From Flabesymbios commensalis (taxonomy: Eukaryota; Annelida; Polychaeta; Terebellida; Flabelligeridae): a DNA stretch of 64,000 nucleotides. A model generated the notes under the pieces. The model was not told where the DNA came from and did no database searches. It saw only the letters and a program-made list of their open reading frames with translations. Shown here one piece after another: positions 1 to 11,699 of this stretch; position 1 is the stretch's first letter; each line of letters opens with the position of its first letter. The position numbers and the translations under genes were made by a program. The DNA is taken from positions 38,491,836 to 38,555,835 of the forward strand of contig OZ024902.1 in NCBI GenBank assembly GCA_964017125.1. Reading direction: 5' to 3'.

Positions 1-1439
1 AAATGTATAACAAATCGGCGCAGACAATGTTGATGTTCCTATTTACCCCCTTTTGGGGGTGACTCGGAACACGCAGTTGTTTTTTCAAGTAGACCATCAC
101 AAGCAACCATTAGAAGCGGCTTCACAAAACTTGGCACATAGTTACATAACCCTCAGGGCTTTAATGTGAAATAGATGTAAGATGACGCCAAGGATATTTC
201 AATGTCATTTCAAGGTCAAATAAACTTCTTTTTTTAATGTAGGGAAATCGCATTTTTGAGCACTTGCCGTCTACCGAGGATTCGCATTATTGCATTATAT
301 TGCATTATATAACATGAGTAGTTGGACGAGCATTGTATCGAGCTAAACTAGAGTGCAAAGTCAGCAATTTGTTTTCTAAAATCTTATATCTGAATTATGC
401 TTATAAATATACAAACGTTCCTAATACGATTACATTTAAGATTTGACATTTAAACTGCGCGTGACAAAGGGATCCTAATGTGTAAAATGGCGGCTTTCTT
501 GACGATGTTCCACCGAGCTGATTTCTGGTATTTTCGTTTTGGGGGTTGCCAAGAGATAGGCCTATATTTTCGAAAAAATAAAATCAGCTTGGAGTACGCC
601 CGTTCCCAACTCAATCCTCCAAAGTGGCTCTATACTCACCTCTTGTGGGACATCATGAAATTGATCGTACATTTCTATAGTGTATAGTATAGTTTTTTTT
701 AGTGTAAAATTAGCTTTCAAAAGCATCAGCTGAATAAAATATGGCATAATTATGAGGGTAAGACGTTACCTACGCATACATGAAGGACGTCCACTACCAG
801 GATTGTTTTTAGAACATTTATAGTCCATCTATTTGCCTAGGCCTATACATTATCCTCAATATATAAATAAAGTGATAATCAAGCATATGAGCGGTTCAAA
901 TATTTTGATATATCCATCGTGTTCATTCCATGTAGACTTTGTGTAAATGTTATCTGCAAACGTTAATTCTCCGAGTACGTTTAAATCACGCGACGGATAA
1001 AATATTATTTATACATGTAGGAATAATCTGTTGTCTCAGAATCATTTATAATTAATTATTTCTTCATCAAAATATACAAATTACTATACAAAGGATATAC
1101 TTTATATACATAGTAGAACAGGAAATCAAGTGATGGCATGTGGACAAAACATGTATGTCATTTTTATGTGACAACCTAGGCATATACTCTATCATTTTTA
1201 CAAATGCAGGTTATTGAACGTCATCTACATATCGCAGCTGATAAATGATCCACCTTTATAAATATCCAGTAGAAATTGGTGAAAAAGTGACGTCACAACC
1301 ATCACGACATGACGTCACAAATGCACGTTTTATGAAAAACTCGACCACTTGCCGCAAAAACTGTTCACGCTAAGTAAAACTAGAGAAACTAGACGTTCAT
1401 ACATTTCCAGCGATATATTATTTGTCTCTAGGAATTTAA

Positions 1440-1660
1440 TAGGCGGGGGGCCAGATAGGCCCATCATGCATCCCCCTCAGGATCCACCGAAACTACTTTA
1501 TTCGGCATCTTAGACATATAGTCAAATGATTTAGGAATGTTCCCAGAAAAAATAATGGCACCAACACATTTTTCAAAGCAAATATAAAATTACGCTAATT
1601 TTTTCAATATTTTTCTCAGTAAACTGGATTTTAGCGTATAGCTCACTCTATCACAATATT
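1440..1660 (-). repeat. Inverted partial copy of the 5.8/6.8-kb dispersed repeat
   Basis: The segment CATCCCCCTCAGGATCCACC, followed by GATTTAGGAATGTTCCCAG and a TGGCAC block, is the reverse complement of the 3' ends of the two repeats at 5266-5850 and 6170-6890. Divergence is substantial, so it is an old dispersed copy. Confidence 0.5.
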
Positions 1661-1799
1661 GTGACACTTAAATGAAATAATGATGAATTGGGACTACTCT
1701 GTGCATTAAGCCATATATTCATGGAGACAAAATAGTAAAAGTTAATATAATTTTACTATGTTATCCTACCTTGGGGAGCTATTTCGGATTGTGTTAATA

Positions 1800-2860
1800 T
1801 GTCGAAAAATGCATTTTTTCAAAAAAAAAAATCACATTTTTCGGAAATAGTTCTTGTCAAGAAATTATTTTATGTACGGAGGTCGCCATGAGCGGTATCA
1901 TTCGGTTCAGATACATCACTTAGTCCAATTAAAGTAATTAATGCTTGATTGTTCGAGTGATAGTCATTATATGGTCAATTTCAAAATGGCCGCCATAAAA
2001 AACAATGAAGTGTCCTGAAATGCACCATTCAACATGGTTTGCTTTATAATTATCTCACAAACACGGTTTTGGTGCTTAATCTTACATTTTAATGTTCCTT
2101 AAAGTATTTTCAAGTAATATAATATAATATTTACGATAGAACCTAAGATGGCCGCCGCAAAGTTGACAAGAAAAAAAAAATCGAATTTTTTGCAAAATAT
2201 TTTATGTGCACATGTCTATTCTGTAGGAAAACCTTCATTAGCAGTATCATTTGGTTTAGGGACCAACCTTGAGTCAAAATCAATTGATTAATGATTGATA
2301 TATGGAGTAATTAATCATTATCGCCAATTTCAAAATGGTCGAAGTGTAGTCTTAATCAATAAATTATCCTGAAATGCATTACGCCCATTGAAATGTATAC
2401 GGTTTTACGAGTTGCCTTATACATGTTATATAATTATCATCTCACAAACACTGTTTTGTTGTCTAATCTCACATTTTAATGTCCAATGAAACTATTAAAA
2501 AGCTTGGAAAAAAAATTCATGAAGGATGGCCGCTGCAAAATTGACAAAGATTTGTTTCTTGGGCAAAATTTGACAACTTTTTGCAAATAGTTTATCAGAG
2601 CACGTATGGTTTTGTAAGCGGTATCATTTGGTTTGAAGACACCCCGTATCAATGAAAATCGGGTTATAATATTATTGCTTGATTTTTCTTAAATTCCCGC
2701 CGTGAAATCAATTAGTTCTCCTGAAATGCATAATTGAATACGGTTTGTAGTTTTGGTGTCTGATTTTACAATCTGATGTTTAATGAAAGCCATGAGAAAT
2801 ATTTCAAGTCATTTTACAACGGATTCAAAGATGGTGAACGCAAAATTAAACATACCGGTA
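1800..2860 (+). repeat. Tandem array of ~350-380-bp units (ATGGCCGCC type), three units
   Basis: The marker GCGGTATCATTCGGTT (and variants) recurs at about 1893, 2241 and 2618, giving spacings of about 348 and 377 bp. Each unit carries an AAAATGGCCGCC-like motif, ATTATCTCACAAACAC and an A-rich run. Units are well diverged. The array at 63.4-64.0 kb has a similar motif and spacing but was not shown to be the same family. Confidence 0.7.
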
Positions 2861-2869
2861 CCTGAAACC

Positions 2870-4069
2870 CTGCAATCACTAATTAGTAATATACTATAAA
2901 AACAATGCTATGAAATGTTTCATCGGTTGGAATTAATCCGCTAGTTTTGTTCATATCCTGAAATTATAGAGCTATATGTTTGTATTACTGTCATATTGTA
3001 ATGTCATATACATGTACTCTGATGGCATATCGTTACACCATAGTGCAACATAGTTGTACTAGTCAGATATTAAAAACCCGACATTATAGTCTTCCATTCC
3101 ACAATTGTAGGCCATTGTTACGATGAATAATGATAATGATTTATTCTACGAAATCGTGTGTCAAAAGTACAGTACCATCATGTATCGTGCCGATATAGTG
3201 GCAATCTATTGTAATATTATGGGTCTATAAAATTGTGTCTCAAAATCATCTTAATACCATAGTTTTTTATAATGGCATAAGGCAACACTATAATAGTCAT
3301 GTCATATCGTGATACGGTCTATAAGGCAAAATAACTTGAACGTGTCAGAATATTTATGTGCTTACACCTTCATTGGCTAGCTTTGTTGATATTATGGCAA
3401 GATGCCCTGATTGACCAGATGTTATTTAATTATGTGACAATGACGAAATATGGTATTCAATGTCATACTATAATAATATAGTTGTAGAATAATTATGGCC
3501 CTAAATTGCTGGATATAATGAAACTGTCAAGATATGATATTATATTAATATCAGCACATACGTTTCACTTTCATGTGTTGATGAAATTTCAGTTTCATTA
3601 TAACTTCAGTGGCATTATAATATATTGTAGAGCTACATGTTATATATTTTAGTGAGAAATTATGGCACTCTAATGTCACAATACAAGATATGGAATTAAA
3701 ATGTCAAGATTATAATTATATGATATAACATTATATAATAACGACGACACTTTATATCACATGGTAATGTAATGATTACCCATTATATCGGTAAGATATG
3801 TCTGGATATGGAATTATGATATTGGTATATGACATTGCTAGGGCATGATTTGATAAAGTTCAATGGCGTAATATGGCATATTATAATATAATATTTGGAT
3901 GGCGTTGGGTATACATAAGAACATGTCATAATATTTACACGATACGATGAGATTTTGATGCTGGTCGAGGAGACTTTGATGTTAGGATATGTTTTAGTGT
4001 AGGGATGTAATATTAGTATAAGAGAATTGATTGGTGTGTGTTACTTATATTATATATTAATTATAGATA
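2870..4069. repeat. AT-rich degenerate low-complexity tract
   Basis: About 1.2 kb is dominated by variants of ATAATATGGCA and TATGACAT, without a fixed period. It looks like an eroded tandem repeat. No gene or splice pattern is seen. Confidence 0.4.
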
Positions 4070-5083
4070 TCATACAGTGTTATACTTGCGCATTTAAAAC
4101 AATTATTAAAACTAAAGTAGCCCTGGTTGGTTCAAGACAAAGAATAAATAAAATGACTGACACTGAAAAAGAAATCAATATTTTTATTAATGATATCCAA
4201 CTTGAACAAATTACACATGGTAAACTTCTAGGTATTCATATAGACGAATCCTTGACATGGAATTTACAGGTAGCAAACATAAAAAAGATTGTGGTGTATA
4301 AATTGTTTCTGTTAAGACGTATACGAACCTTCCTTCCAACCCAAAGTCGAATCCAGTTTTATAACTATTATGTAAAACCTTATTTAGAATATTGTTGTAG
4401 TATATGGGGTAGCACATCTCAAGAAAACATTAATACGATTGTAAAGCTTCAAAAAAGAGCAGCTCGATTAATCTTAGATGCCGATTTTTCTACTCCTAGC
4501 GCAATATTATTCCAGGAATTGAAATGGATATCCTTTTCCGACATTGTTAAATTTCACCAGCTCAGTTTAGTTTTTAAGTGTATAAATAAAATTGCTCCCG
4601 TTTATTTACAAGATTTGTTTCACCAGAAATCCAATTCTCATTCCTATGTGTTGAGATCTTCCAACACTGACCGATTAGATGTACCAAGACAACACACCAG
4701 AAGTTTGTCGTTCAAAGGTCCTCAACTGTGGAATAAATTAAACAACGAAATACGCAATTGCACAACCCTAACTAGCTTTCAATCCAAACTCACACAGCTT
4801 CTTTTTATGCAATCTCTTATATAATACTGAAGACGTTTTTTTAATAGCTATATTGAATTGTTACATTTTAATGTACTTTGTCATGATAATTCTCATTTGC
4901 ACGTTTCTGTATAGGGCCTATATGTTATTTTTATATCTATGTATAAAAAATTGATTATTTTGCCATGTATATATGTATGTATGTATGGATTTTTAAGAGG
5001 GCCCCATGGCAGATGAGCGAAAGCTCAATGGGTCACCCTCTATAAATAAAGATTTTTATTATTATTATTATTATTATTAATAC
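4070..5083 (+). mobile_element. 5'-truncated non-LTR retrotransposon (LINE) 3' end
   Basis: It consists of an ORF2 C-terminal piece (4105-4824), a roughly 250-bp 3' UTR with the line AGATGAGCGAAAGCTCAATG, then CTATAAATAAAG and an (ATT)n tail ending near 5080. This ending is typical of CR1/Jockey-superfamily LINEs of marine invertebrates. The 5' side runs into unrelated AT-rich DNA, the usual 5' truncation. No clear target duplication was found. Confidence 0.8.
4105..4824 (+). CDS. LINE ORF2 fragment, region after the reverse transcriptase core
   Basis: An open frame of about 240 codons starts in KTKVALVGSRQRINK, continues with GKLLGIHIDESLTW, YYVKPYLEYCCSIWGSTS and LQKRAARLIL, and ends LTQLLFMQSLI before a stop. 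These blocks are the C-terminal thumb/linker part of ORF2 in CR1/Jockey-like LINEs, where the full ORF carries an AP endonuclease and a reverse transcriptase. The catalytic YADD region is absent because the copy is 5'-truncated. The frame has no stop across the whole fragment, suggesting fairly recent insertion. The upstream in-frame codons from 4027 are flanking DNA and not part of the protein. Confidence 0.8.
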   Translation: MKTKVALVGSRQRINKMTDTEKEINIFINDIQLEQITHGKLLGIHIDESLTWNLQVANIKKIVVYKLFLLRRIRTFLPTQSRIQFYNYYVKPYLEYCCSIWGSTSQENINTIVKLQKRAARLILDADFSTPSAILFQELKWISFSDIVKFHQLSLVFKCINKIAPVYLQDLFHQKSNSHSYVLRSSNTDRLDVPRQHTRSLSFKGPQLWNKLNNEIRNCTTLTSFQSKLTQLLFMQSLI

Positions 5084-5265
5084 GTCTCTGCGATTGAAAG
5101 GAATAAGGATTGAAAGCCTTTACGCTGTTGAGTTAGGCATAGTTAGGCATGAACATTTTCAGTGATATTTGTGAATGCTACTTGCTGTTCCATGCAGTGC
5201 AGTTCATGCTAAAAATATTTCTTAAACAAACAACTCCCGTGTTATTTAGTTATTTTCCTTACCAT

Positions 5266-5850
5266 GTTTAGGCGCAGACATTAATGTCAGACAGGAATAA
5301 GTTTTTTTTAAATACATATTTCAATAATATCTTACTGTTTAAAGAGTGTCATTATACTGTAGTTTCTATTAAAAAGCAGAAAAAAGATAAATTTGGTCGC
5401 GGTGTATTAATGGAATTGCATGTATGTAATACACCTATCTGAACACGTATTTATAAGGAAAGGCCAGTAATAGACTACATTTAAATCAATCCATATAACC
5501 TGCCACAACATTTACATATAATGATAGTTTTGTAAGCAAAAACCCATCTGGTTATGATGATAAGAAGATTCAAAACTTTTAAAGATTTTACAGTTCAGCT
5601 TTGCTTTACTTGTAATTTAGCAGCTGTTTGTGAAGTGAAAATGAACGTATTGTTAATATCTGGTTATAAAAGCAGTGGTTTTTTATGATTAGTCGCGGTT
5701 AGTTTAAATTCGTTTCAACACAATTCGTGTCATTCGTGTTTTTTTACATGTCCAAATTTTCTCATTGGACCCCACAGATGAGACAAAATAGGTATCGTAA
5801 ATCCTGAGGGTGTGCATGAGGGGGGGGGGGGGGGGCTATGCTGGCCCTAG
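5266..5850 (+). repeat. Dispersed repeat, copy A of a direct pair
   Basis: It shares with 6170-6890 the order GTGTCATTATACTGTAGTTT, GCCAGTAATAGACTAC, TTTAAATCAATCCATATAA and an ending AAATCCTGAGGG...GGGGGGCTA. The copies are roughly 70% alike by eye and lie about 0.9 kb apart. A G homopolymer (5820-5835) lies at the 3' end. Confidence 0.55.
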
Positions 5851-5865
5851 ACTAGCGACTGGAGA

Positions 5866-6033
5866 ATGGTGAACCAATCTGGAGGAAAATTGAAAAGATT
5901 CCCCATAAAGAGTCTTTTAGGTGTATTAGATAGTGATAGTAGCATGTGTAGTGATGGAGATAACGGTGATGGTGAAGATTACGTTCCGTATGATAGTGAA
6001 AGTGGTGAAAGTGTTTCAGATGAGTTGATATAA
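5866..6033 (+). CDS. Short acidic ORF, possible transposase N-terminus
   Basis: A 55-codon frame starts ATGGTGAACCAATC and encodes MVNQSGGKLKRFPIKSLLGV then a run rich in Asp, Ser and Glu (LDSDSSMCSDGDNGDGEDY), ending VSDELI. It lies between the two halves of a direct repeat pair. A basic start followed by an acidic Ser/Asp-rich stretch is what piggyBac-type transposases often have at their N-terminus, but no catalytic domain follows. It could equally be chance, although its composition is unlike the AT-rich surroundings. Confidence 0.3.
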   Translation: MVNQSGGKLKRFPIKSLLGVLDSDSSMCSDGDNGDGEDYVPYDSESGESVSDELI

Positions 6034-6169
6034 TTTCCTGTTGTCACTGCTTCATTTATTGTCATTTATGAATACTGACAAACTTATGATAATTACATTA
6101 CATTTACCTTTGCATGCAGTTTACGTTTACTTGAAATACTTCAAAAATAGTATTATATTATTCCTTATT

Positions 6170-6890
6170 AACACGACTTCACTAAATATCGACCAAAAAT
6201 GAGCTTTATTCAAATAATTTTGTTTTTGGTATCCCAGCAACCAAAGGGTGTTATTATAACTATAGTTTTCTGTTAGCAATAAAAACAAACATCCACTTTT
6301 ATGTTGTTTAATAATGGTATTGTAAGTAATACAAATGTATTTAATACATGTTTATAAGAGAACAGCCAGTAAAGCACCTTATTTAAATCAATCCATATAA
6401 AATGCCCTAGTATTTAAATGGTGCATATGATTATTAGTTTGAAAAGCAACCGCAAACACAACAGCCCTAAACAGTAAAACTTATCACACAAAATTTAAAT
6501 GAATAAACAAAACGTTTATGACAGGAAAAAAAACATTTTAAAATTAATTCATCAATAATGGTCTGGTACCTAAAGGGTGTATTATTGATAAAAATAAATA
6601 GAAGAGCTGATGGTTGTAAAGTCTTGCCTTCTCTTGATAGAAATTTAACATAACTTTTGGAGTGGAAATGAGCAGTTGTGTCACAACGTACGGTCATTAT
6701 CTGGCCGCAAAAGCGGTATTTTTAATAATCTGACGCGGTTCTTTCAAATATGTTTAAAACATACTTAGTGCCACTTTTTTTCTTGGGAACATGTCTAAAT
6801 CATCCCTCTGGGTTACACAGATAAGAAAAAAATAGGTCCCGGTGAATCCTGAGGGGGGTGCATGGGGGGCTATTCTAGCCCACAGACTAC
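6170..6890 (+). repeat. Dispersed repeat, copy B of a direct pair
   Basis: It aligns with copy A through GTGTTATTATAACTATAGTT, GCCAGTAAAGCACC, TTTAAATCAATCCATATAA and the end GGTGAATCCTGAGGGGGGTG. An inverted third copy is at 1440-1660. Confidence 0.55.
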
Positions 6891-6935
6891 AACTAACTCC
6901 TTAAATAACGTCAATTATCAGATTTCCTCCTCTAC

Positions 6936-7236
6936 TATATGATGTAAACATGTACATAGACTAGAACTGCAAATTTTTATAAATTTTGTGCTGCGCATTC
7001 ACCAGTTAGGCTAGATATGGAGACGAAATTCCTGCATTTCCTATTTTTGACATGGTTGTCAACAATTAGAAATCAGGAATTTCGTCTCTATATCTAGTCT
7101 AACTGGTAAATGCGCAGCACAAAAATTAAAAAAAAATGCAGTTCTAGTCTTTGGACATGTTTACATCATATGGTCATATTAAGAACCTAAAATAAAATAA
7201 GCGATTTCTGTATGATTTTAGCCTGGGCCAGTCCCT
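6936..7236. mobile_element. Palindromic MITE, AGGGACTGGC family, left end eroded
   Basis: It has the inverted halves GTGCTGCGCATTCACCAGTT / AACTGGTAAATGCGCAGCAC and GAGACGAAATTCC / GGAATTTCGTCTC around 7060. The right terminus reads GCCTGGGCCAGTCCCT followed by TTAA (7237-7240). The left TIR is missing or unrecognisable. The family is the same as 51912-52276 and 16630-16939. Confidence 0.7.
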
Positions 7237-7378
7237 TTAACTATACGTAGCTACTGGTAGCTATGCTTAACGACGGTTAACAAGGGGTTGAGAGGGTAAT
7301 GCAGATAACCTTGTGGTTATCAGCATCACCCCCTCGACTCATTTTGGCGTACGCTGACAGCCTTAACTATACTTAACA

Positions 7379-7465
7379 ATCGAGGGTCGAGGGGGTTGTG
7401 GGTCGAGGGTGTTGTAGGTCGGGTGGTTGTGGGTCGAGTGATAGAGGGTGTCGAAGGGGTTGTGT
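7379..7465 (+). repeat. GGGTCGAGGG / GTTGTGGGTCGA minisatellite
   Basis: About six imperfect units of GTTGTGGGTCGAGG. The same motif recurs at 58550-58632 (same strand) and 55640-55731 (opposite strand). The G-rich strand could form quadruplex structures. Confidence 0.7.
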
Positions 7466-8308
7466 AGATAATCAAGAAATAGGTCTTGGTATACGAGGAG
7501 ATGCCTGATATTACATTTGGTATCGAGTGGGATAGAACAGATTAGACTATTGTGATGATAATGACATTTTTGGATAAAGTCTCCCATCTAGAGTTCCGAG
7601 TGATACATAGCTGGTATAAATGTGGTGTTGATTGGGACAGAACTGATCTGGCTATGACGATGGGAAGGGTAACGTAGGGTGACGTATAGTCGTGGGTTGC
7701 TTTAAGTCGCCATGGTTAAAATGATAAGTCAATCCTAAACGATCATGTGACGATACTAACAATCTGGCGGTGTCATCTTCAACCTGTAAATATGCTCTTC
7801 AATTCTGTAAGATGAATTAGTATTCAAAGTGATGTAGGGGTGTAAATTACACATCTTTCTGCCACAACCCCTATAGCGCGTTGCTTGAATCTTTAAATCT
7901 GTTTGCACCACCTCTTCTCCATTTAGAATATCAGGCTGTTTGAGCCGCGTATTGACGTTATTTGATTACAAAATGGCGACCAATGATACAAGAAACACGT
8001 TTCCATATAAAAATAGGAGGGGATCATTTAATATATTATAAAACGAATTACTTTATATTGGTGGCGACATTTGGGCTCCTAAAATCGACCATTTGGCGAA
8101 CTTTTGCCATCCCATTTTTCCAAATGTACGTATTGTCGCCAGAAAAAAGAAGGGTGTCCAATGGTCGTGAAATGAGTGACGACTTTTTGCCTCCCAAGTC
8201 TTAGACTTCCAAAAAAACGTTCAACCACTACCGATTTCATATTGGCCCACCGTCTGCGACGCTGTCCCAACATTAAACCAACATTGATCATTATAGGCAT
8301 ATATGCCC

Positions 8309-8540
8309 CAGTGGCGGATCCATGATCTGAAGAGAAGGGGAGCACCCGGGGTTTTGGGGGCTTGACCACAAGATTTTTTGGTAAATTTTAGCCAATTTAG
8401 GGGACTTTTTAAAGTATTTGGCCGCGCATGGGCCCCATATGATTTAGCAATTTGGTTGAAACATCATTAGGAACGTGAAATATCATATTTTCTAAAAATA
8501 ATAATAATAACCCCCCCCCCCCCCCCCAGGATACGCCACT
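8309..8540. mobile_element. hAT-like non-autonomous element, degenerate
   Basis: The ends read CAGTGGCGGATCC and GGATACGCCACT, the common hAT terminal pattern. The interior includes a C homopolymer (8512-8527). No clear 8-bp duplication is left. Confidence 0.5.
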
Positions 8541-8868
8541 ATTAAAGTACCGGTACATGTAATGTTTTTATCTTGGACTGAATGACCCAAGTAAAAACGA
8601 ATTCCTAATTGGATCTGCACTTCAACAGAAAAAGTTTAGCCATCTTACCCCCCTTCTAGTTTTTGATAACCAAACAAACCCAACGGACTCCACCCTAGCG
8701 CCTTCGACAGTAAAACATAATGTGCAGTTTTGTGCGCCTAATATAATAATGTCTAAATGGCGGACTACAGTGCATTAATGGTAAACAAACTAAAATGCGC
8801 TCCAAGTATCAATTTTCTCGTACTGTAATTCGACTTCGCCTGATGAAGCTAAATGCCTGATTGAAGGA

Positions 8869-9615
8869 GGGGAAGTGAAGAGGAATGAAAGAGAAGGCAG
8901 AGGTAACGGAAGAGGGAAAATAGGAGAAGTGAATGAAGGAAAAAGGAAGGCAGGGGAAGGAGGACTAAGAAGAATAGGATGATATGGAGGAGGAACGAAG
9001 GAAAAGAAATGATGGGGATGATGCAGAGGGAAGGAAGGACACAGAGAGATAGAAGGAAGAGGAGAAGGGAGAAAGAGAGAAGACGAGGAAGGAAGAACTT
9101 TAAGGGGAAGGAACATGAAGAGGAAGAGGAGCAAGAAGGAAATAGGAGGAACATGGGGGAGAATTGAGAAGGAGAACTATTAGGGAGAAGGAATGAAGAA
9201 GAGCGAATGTTAAGGAGGGTAAGGAGGAGAAGGAATAGGGGGGGTGAAGAGAGAGAGAGGAAGGAAGAAAAAGAGTGAGGAGGAGACGGAAGACGAGAAT
9301 AAAGAAGTGGGGGAGGAGAAGTGGATGAAGGAGAATGGAAAAAGGAAGACTAAGACAAAGAGAAGAAAAAAGAGGAGAAGAAAGAGGAAGTGGTGAATGA
9401 GGAGAAAAAAAGAGGAGGATACATAATGTAAAGAAATAGAAGATGGAAGATTCGAGAAGGAGGAGTAAAAGGAGATGATGAATAAATGAGCAGAAAGAGA
9501 GAAAGAAGAGGAAGGAAGAAGTTGAAAGAGAAAGAGAATGAAGAGAGAAAAAGAGGAAAGGGAGAATGGGGGGGGGGGTGAGTGGAGAAGTTGGAGGATA
9601 ACAAAGAGGAGGAAT
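8869..9615 (+). repeat. Polypurine tract (~750 bp)
   Basis: An almost unbroken run of A and G on the plus strand, built from AGGAGGAA/GAAGGAGA units. Open frames on either strand here are a compositional artefact. The run ends at a short polypyrimidine block (9616-9812). Confidence 0.9.
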
Positions 9616-9812
9616 CCTTTTCCTTCTTATGCTACTGTTACTTTTCCTCCTTCTTACCCTACTCTACCGTCAGTAAAGGAGGAGGAAAATGGTGACGAGA
9701 AGGACGCCTCTTTCCTTCTCATCTTCCTTCTTCCCCTCCTTACCACCCACTCTTCGTTTTCCGCCCATCCCCTCCTCCTTTTGCTCATCCACTTCCTCAT
9801 CCTTTAGCACCC
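9616..9812 (+). repeat. Polypyrimidine block with one purine interruption
   Basis: TTCCTCCTTC-type sequence runs directly after the polypurine tract, with a purine island near 9673-9705, so strand asymmetry flips twice. It could form intramolecular hairpins with the preceding tract. Confidence 0.75.
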
Positions 9813-9831
9813 TCTCCCACTATTATTAATT

Positions 9832-9859
9832 AAGCAGCCCTCGCCGAGGCGGGCTGCTT
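9832..9859. other. GC-rich hairpin
   Basis: The arms AAGCAGCCC and GGGCTGCTT surround TCGCCGAGGC. It sits at the junction between the polypyrimidine block and the 460-bp tandem array. Confidence 0.6.
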
Positions 9860-9897
9860 ACTGTATTCCACACGGTCCGCCGCCGCAGTTAATTGTT

Positions 9898-11290
9898 TTC
9901 AAGATAGCTACTAACCTATCAACTTCTGCTTCCTCATACTTCACATAGCCTTCACATACCACTCGGAAATTGTTTTGGTGACATTTTGATCCCCATATCA
10001 TCAACCCTTTAACTACTATGGCCACTAACGAAGAAAAGCTCGCTAGCGCGTTTCAGGAAAAAGTTCCCATCAGATCCTTTTTTAATTTGGCAAATATGTT
10101 CAGCTATATCAGCTAATGACCTGATTAAATTTGGGAACAAACAATTTCAAAATGGCCGTTTAGTGGTCATTTTTAATTTTAATAAGTTTGTGATATTTAC
10201 TTAACTCAAAAAAAATGCAAAATAGCTGGACCATGAATATAAAACAAAATGAAATGTCTCACACAAGGATAACCCATGACAAATTTCGCAGTTATAAAAT
10301 CCAAAATGGCAGCCAGTCGGCCATTTTAATTTTGTTGTTCTCATTATCTCGGAATTTTGCATGATAGCTGATCTATGAACTTCTGCTTCCTCATACTTCA
10401 CATAGCTATCAGATAACACCAGGGGATTTTTGGTGACATTTCGATTCTCATAATATCCATATCATCAACCCTTTAATTAATATGGCCACTAACGAAGAAA
10501 GGCTCGTCGGCGCGTTCCAGGAAAAAGTTTCCATCAGATCTTCTTTTAATTTGGCAAATATATTCAGCTATGTCAGCCAATGACCTGATTAACGTTCGGG
10601 GGCAAATATTTTCAAAATGGCCGTTTAGTGGCCATTTTGAATTTTAATAATTTTGTGATATTCACTTAGCTAAAAAAAAGCGAAATAGCTGGATCATGAA
10701 TATAAAACAAAATGTATAGTCTCACACAAGGATAACCCATGACTAATTTTGTAGTTTTAAAATTCAAAATGGCCGCCAGTCGGCCATTTAGATTTGTTTT
10801 CTCATTATCTCGGAAATCTTGCATGATAGCTGAGCTATGAACTTCTGCTTCCTCATACTTCACATAGCCTTCAGATAACACCAGGTGATTTTTTGTGACA
10901 TTTTGATTCCCATATTATCAACCCTTTAATTACTAGGGCCACTAACAAGGAAATACTGGTTAGCACATTTCAGGAGAAAGTTTCCAGCAGATTTTCTTTT
11001 TATTTGGCAAATATGGACAGCAAATGTCAGTCAATGACCTGATTAACTTTTGGAAGCAAACCATTTTAAAATGGATGTCTAGCGGCCATTTTGATTTTGA
11101 GTAATTTTGTAATATAAATTTACGCAACTCAAAATCAATGCAAAATAGCTGGACCATGTATATAGAACAAAATGGATTACCCATGATAAATTTTGCAGAA
11201 ATAAAATCCAAAATGGCCGACTGAAGGTCATTTTTAATTGTTTCTCTCATTATCTCGGAAATGTTGCATAATCGCTAAAGCGGTAATATC
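9898..11290 (+). repeat. Tandem array of ~460-bp units, three copies
   Basis: AACTTCTGCTTCCTCATACT recurs at about 9921, 10378 and 10840 (spacings about 457 and 462). Other shared blocks are ATGGCCACTAACGAAGAAA, GCAAAATAGCTGGACCATG and TCATTATCTCGGAAAT. The third unit is the most diverged. Apparent ORFs on the minus strand are conserved only as a consequence of the repeat. Confidence 0.85.
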
Positions 11291-11398
11291 AAATAAAAAT
11301 TGAGAAAATTTGTTGATCTATATTAAATTTGAAATGGCCGACTGGCGATAATGGAGGGCTGCGTTCGTGTTCGTTTCCGAACAACTCTTTCTAGTTTA

Positions 11399-11660
11399 TT
11401 TTATTGATCCACCACCCCTCCTCCATCTTTTCATCCTCCTCTTCCTTCTTCTCATTCCCCCCTCTACTCTCCCTCCTCTTCATACTTCTTGCTCTTCCTT
11501 CTCCTCTACCTTTTCCTCCTCCTTATTCACCTTCTCTTATTTTTATTTAGTCTTCCTCCACTTTCTACTCTTTCTTTTTTTTCCTTGAATACATTCTCCA
11601 CCTTCTCTTTTTTTCCCTCCTCCTTCTTCTCCGTCCCTTCCACCTCCTCTTCCTCCGACT
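11399..11660 (+). repeat. Polypyrimidine tract (~260 bp)
   Basis: CTTCCTCCTTCTCC-type sequence on the plus strand, a mirror of the polypurine tract at 8869-9615 on the other side of the 460-bp array. Confidence 0.85.
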
Positions 11661-11699
11661 AATACATTCCCTCAGCCTCCACAGGCGAAGTTGGGTGTG

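Noticed and set aside
562-747. Minus-strand frame with MYDQFHDVPQE and a GTGAGT donor near 627
   Set aside because: The exon would be about 35 nt with a poor acceptor, and no partner exon is visible within the window.
8790-9807. Several ORFs of 60-114 codons in the purine-rich block
   Set aside because: They are by-products of long purine/pyrimidine runs, which lack stop codons; their composition is only Ser/Leu/Pro/Phe or Glu/Arg/Lys.
9898-11250. Three minus-strand ORFs (MLSDSYVKYEEAEVH and relatives)
   Set aside because: They recur because the 460-bp unit recurs; third copy and reading frames diverge, no conserved coding pattern.
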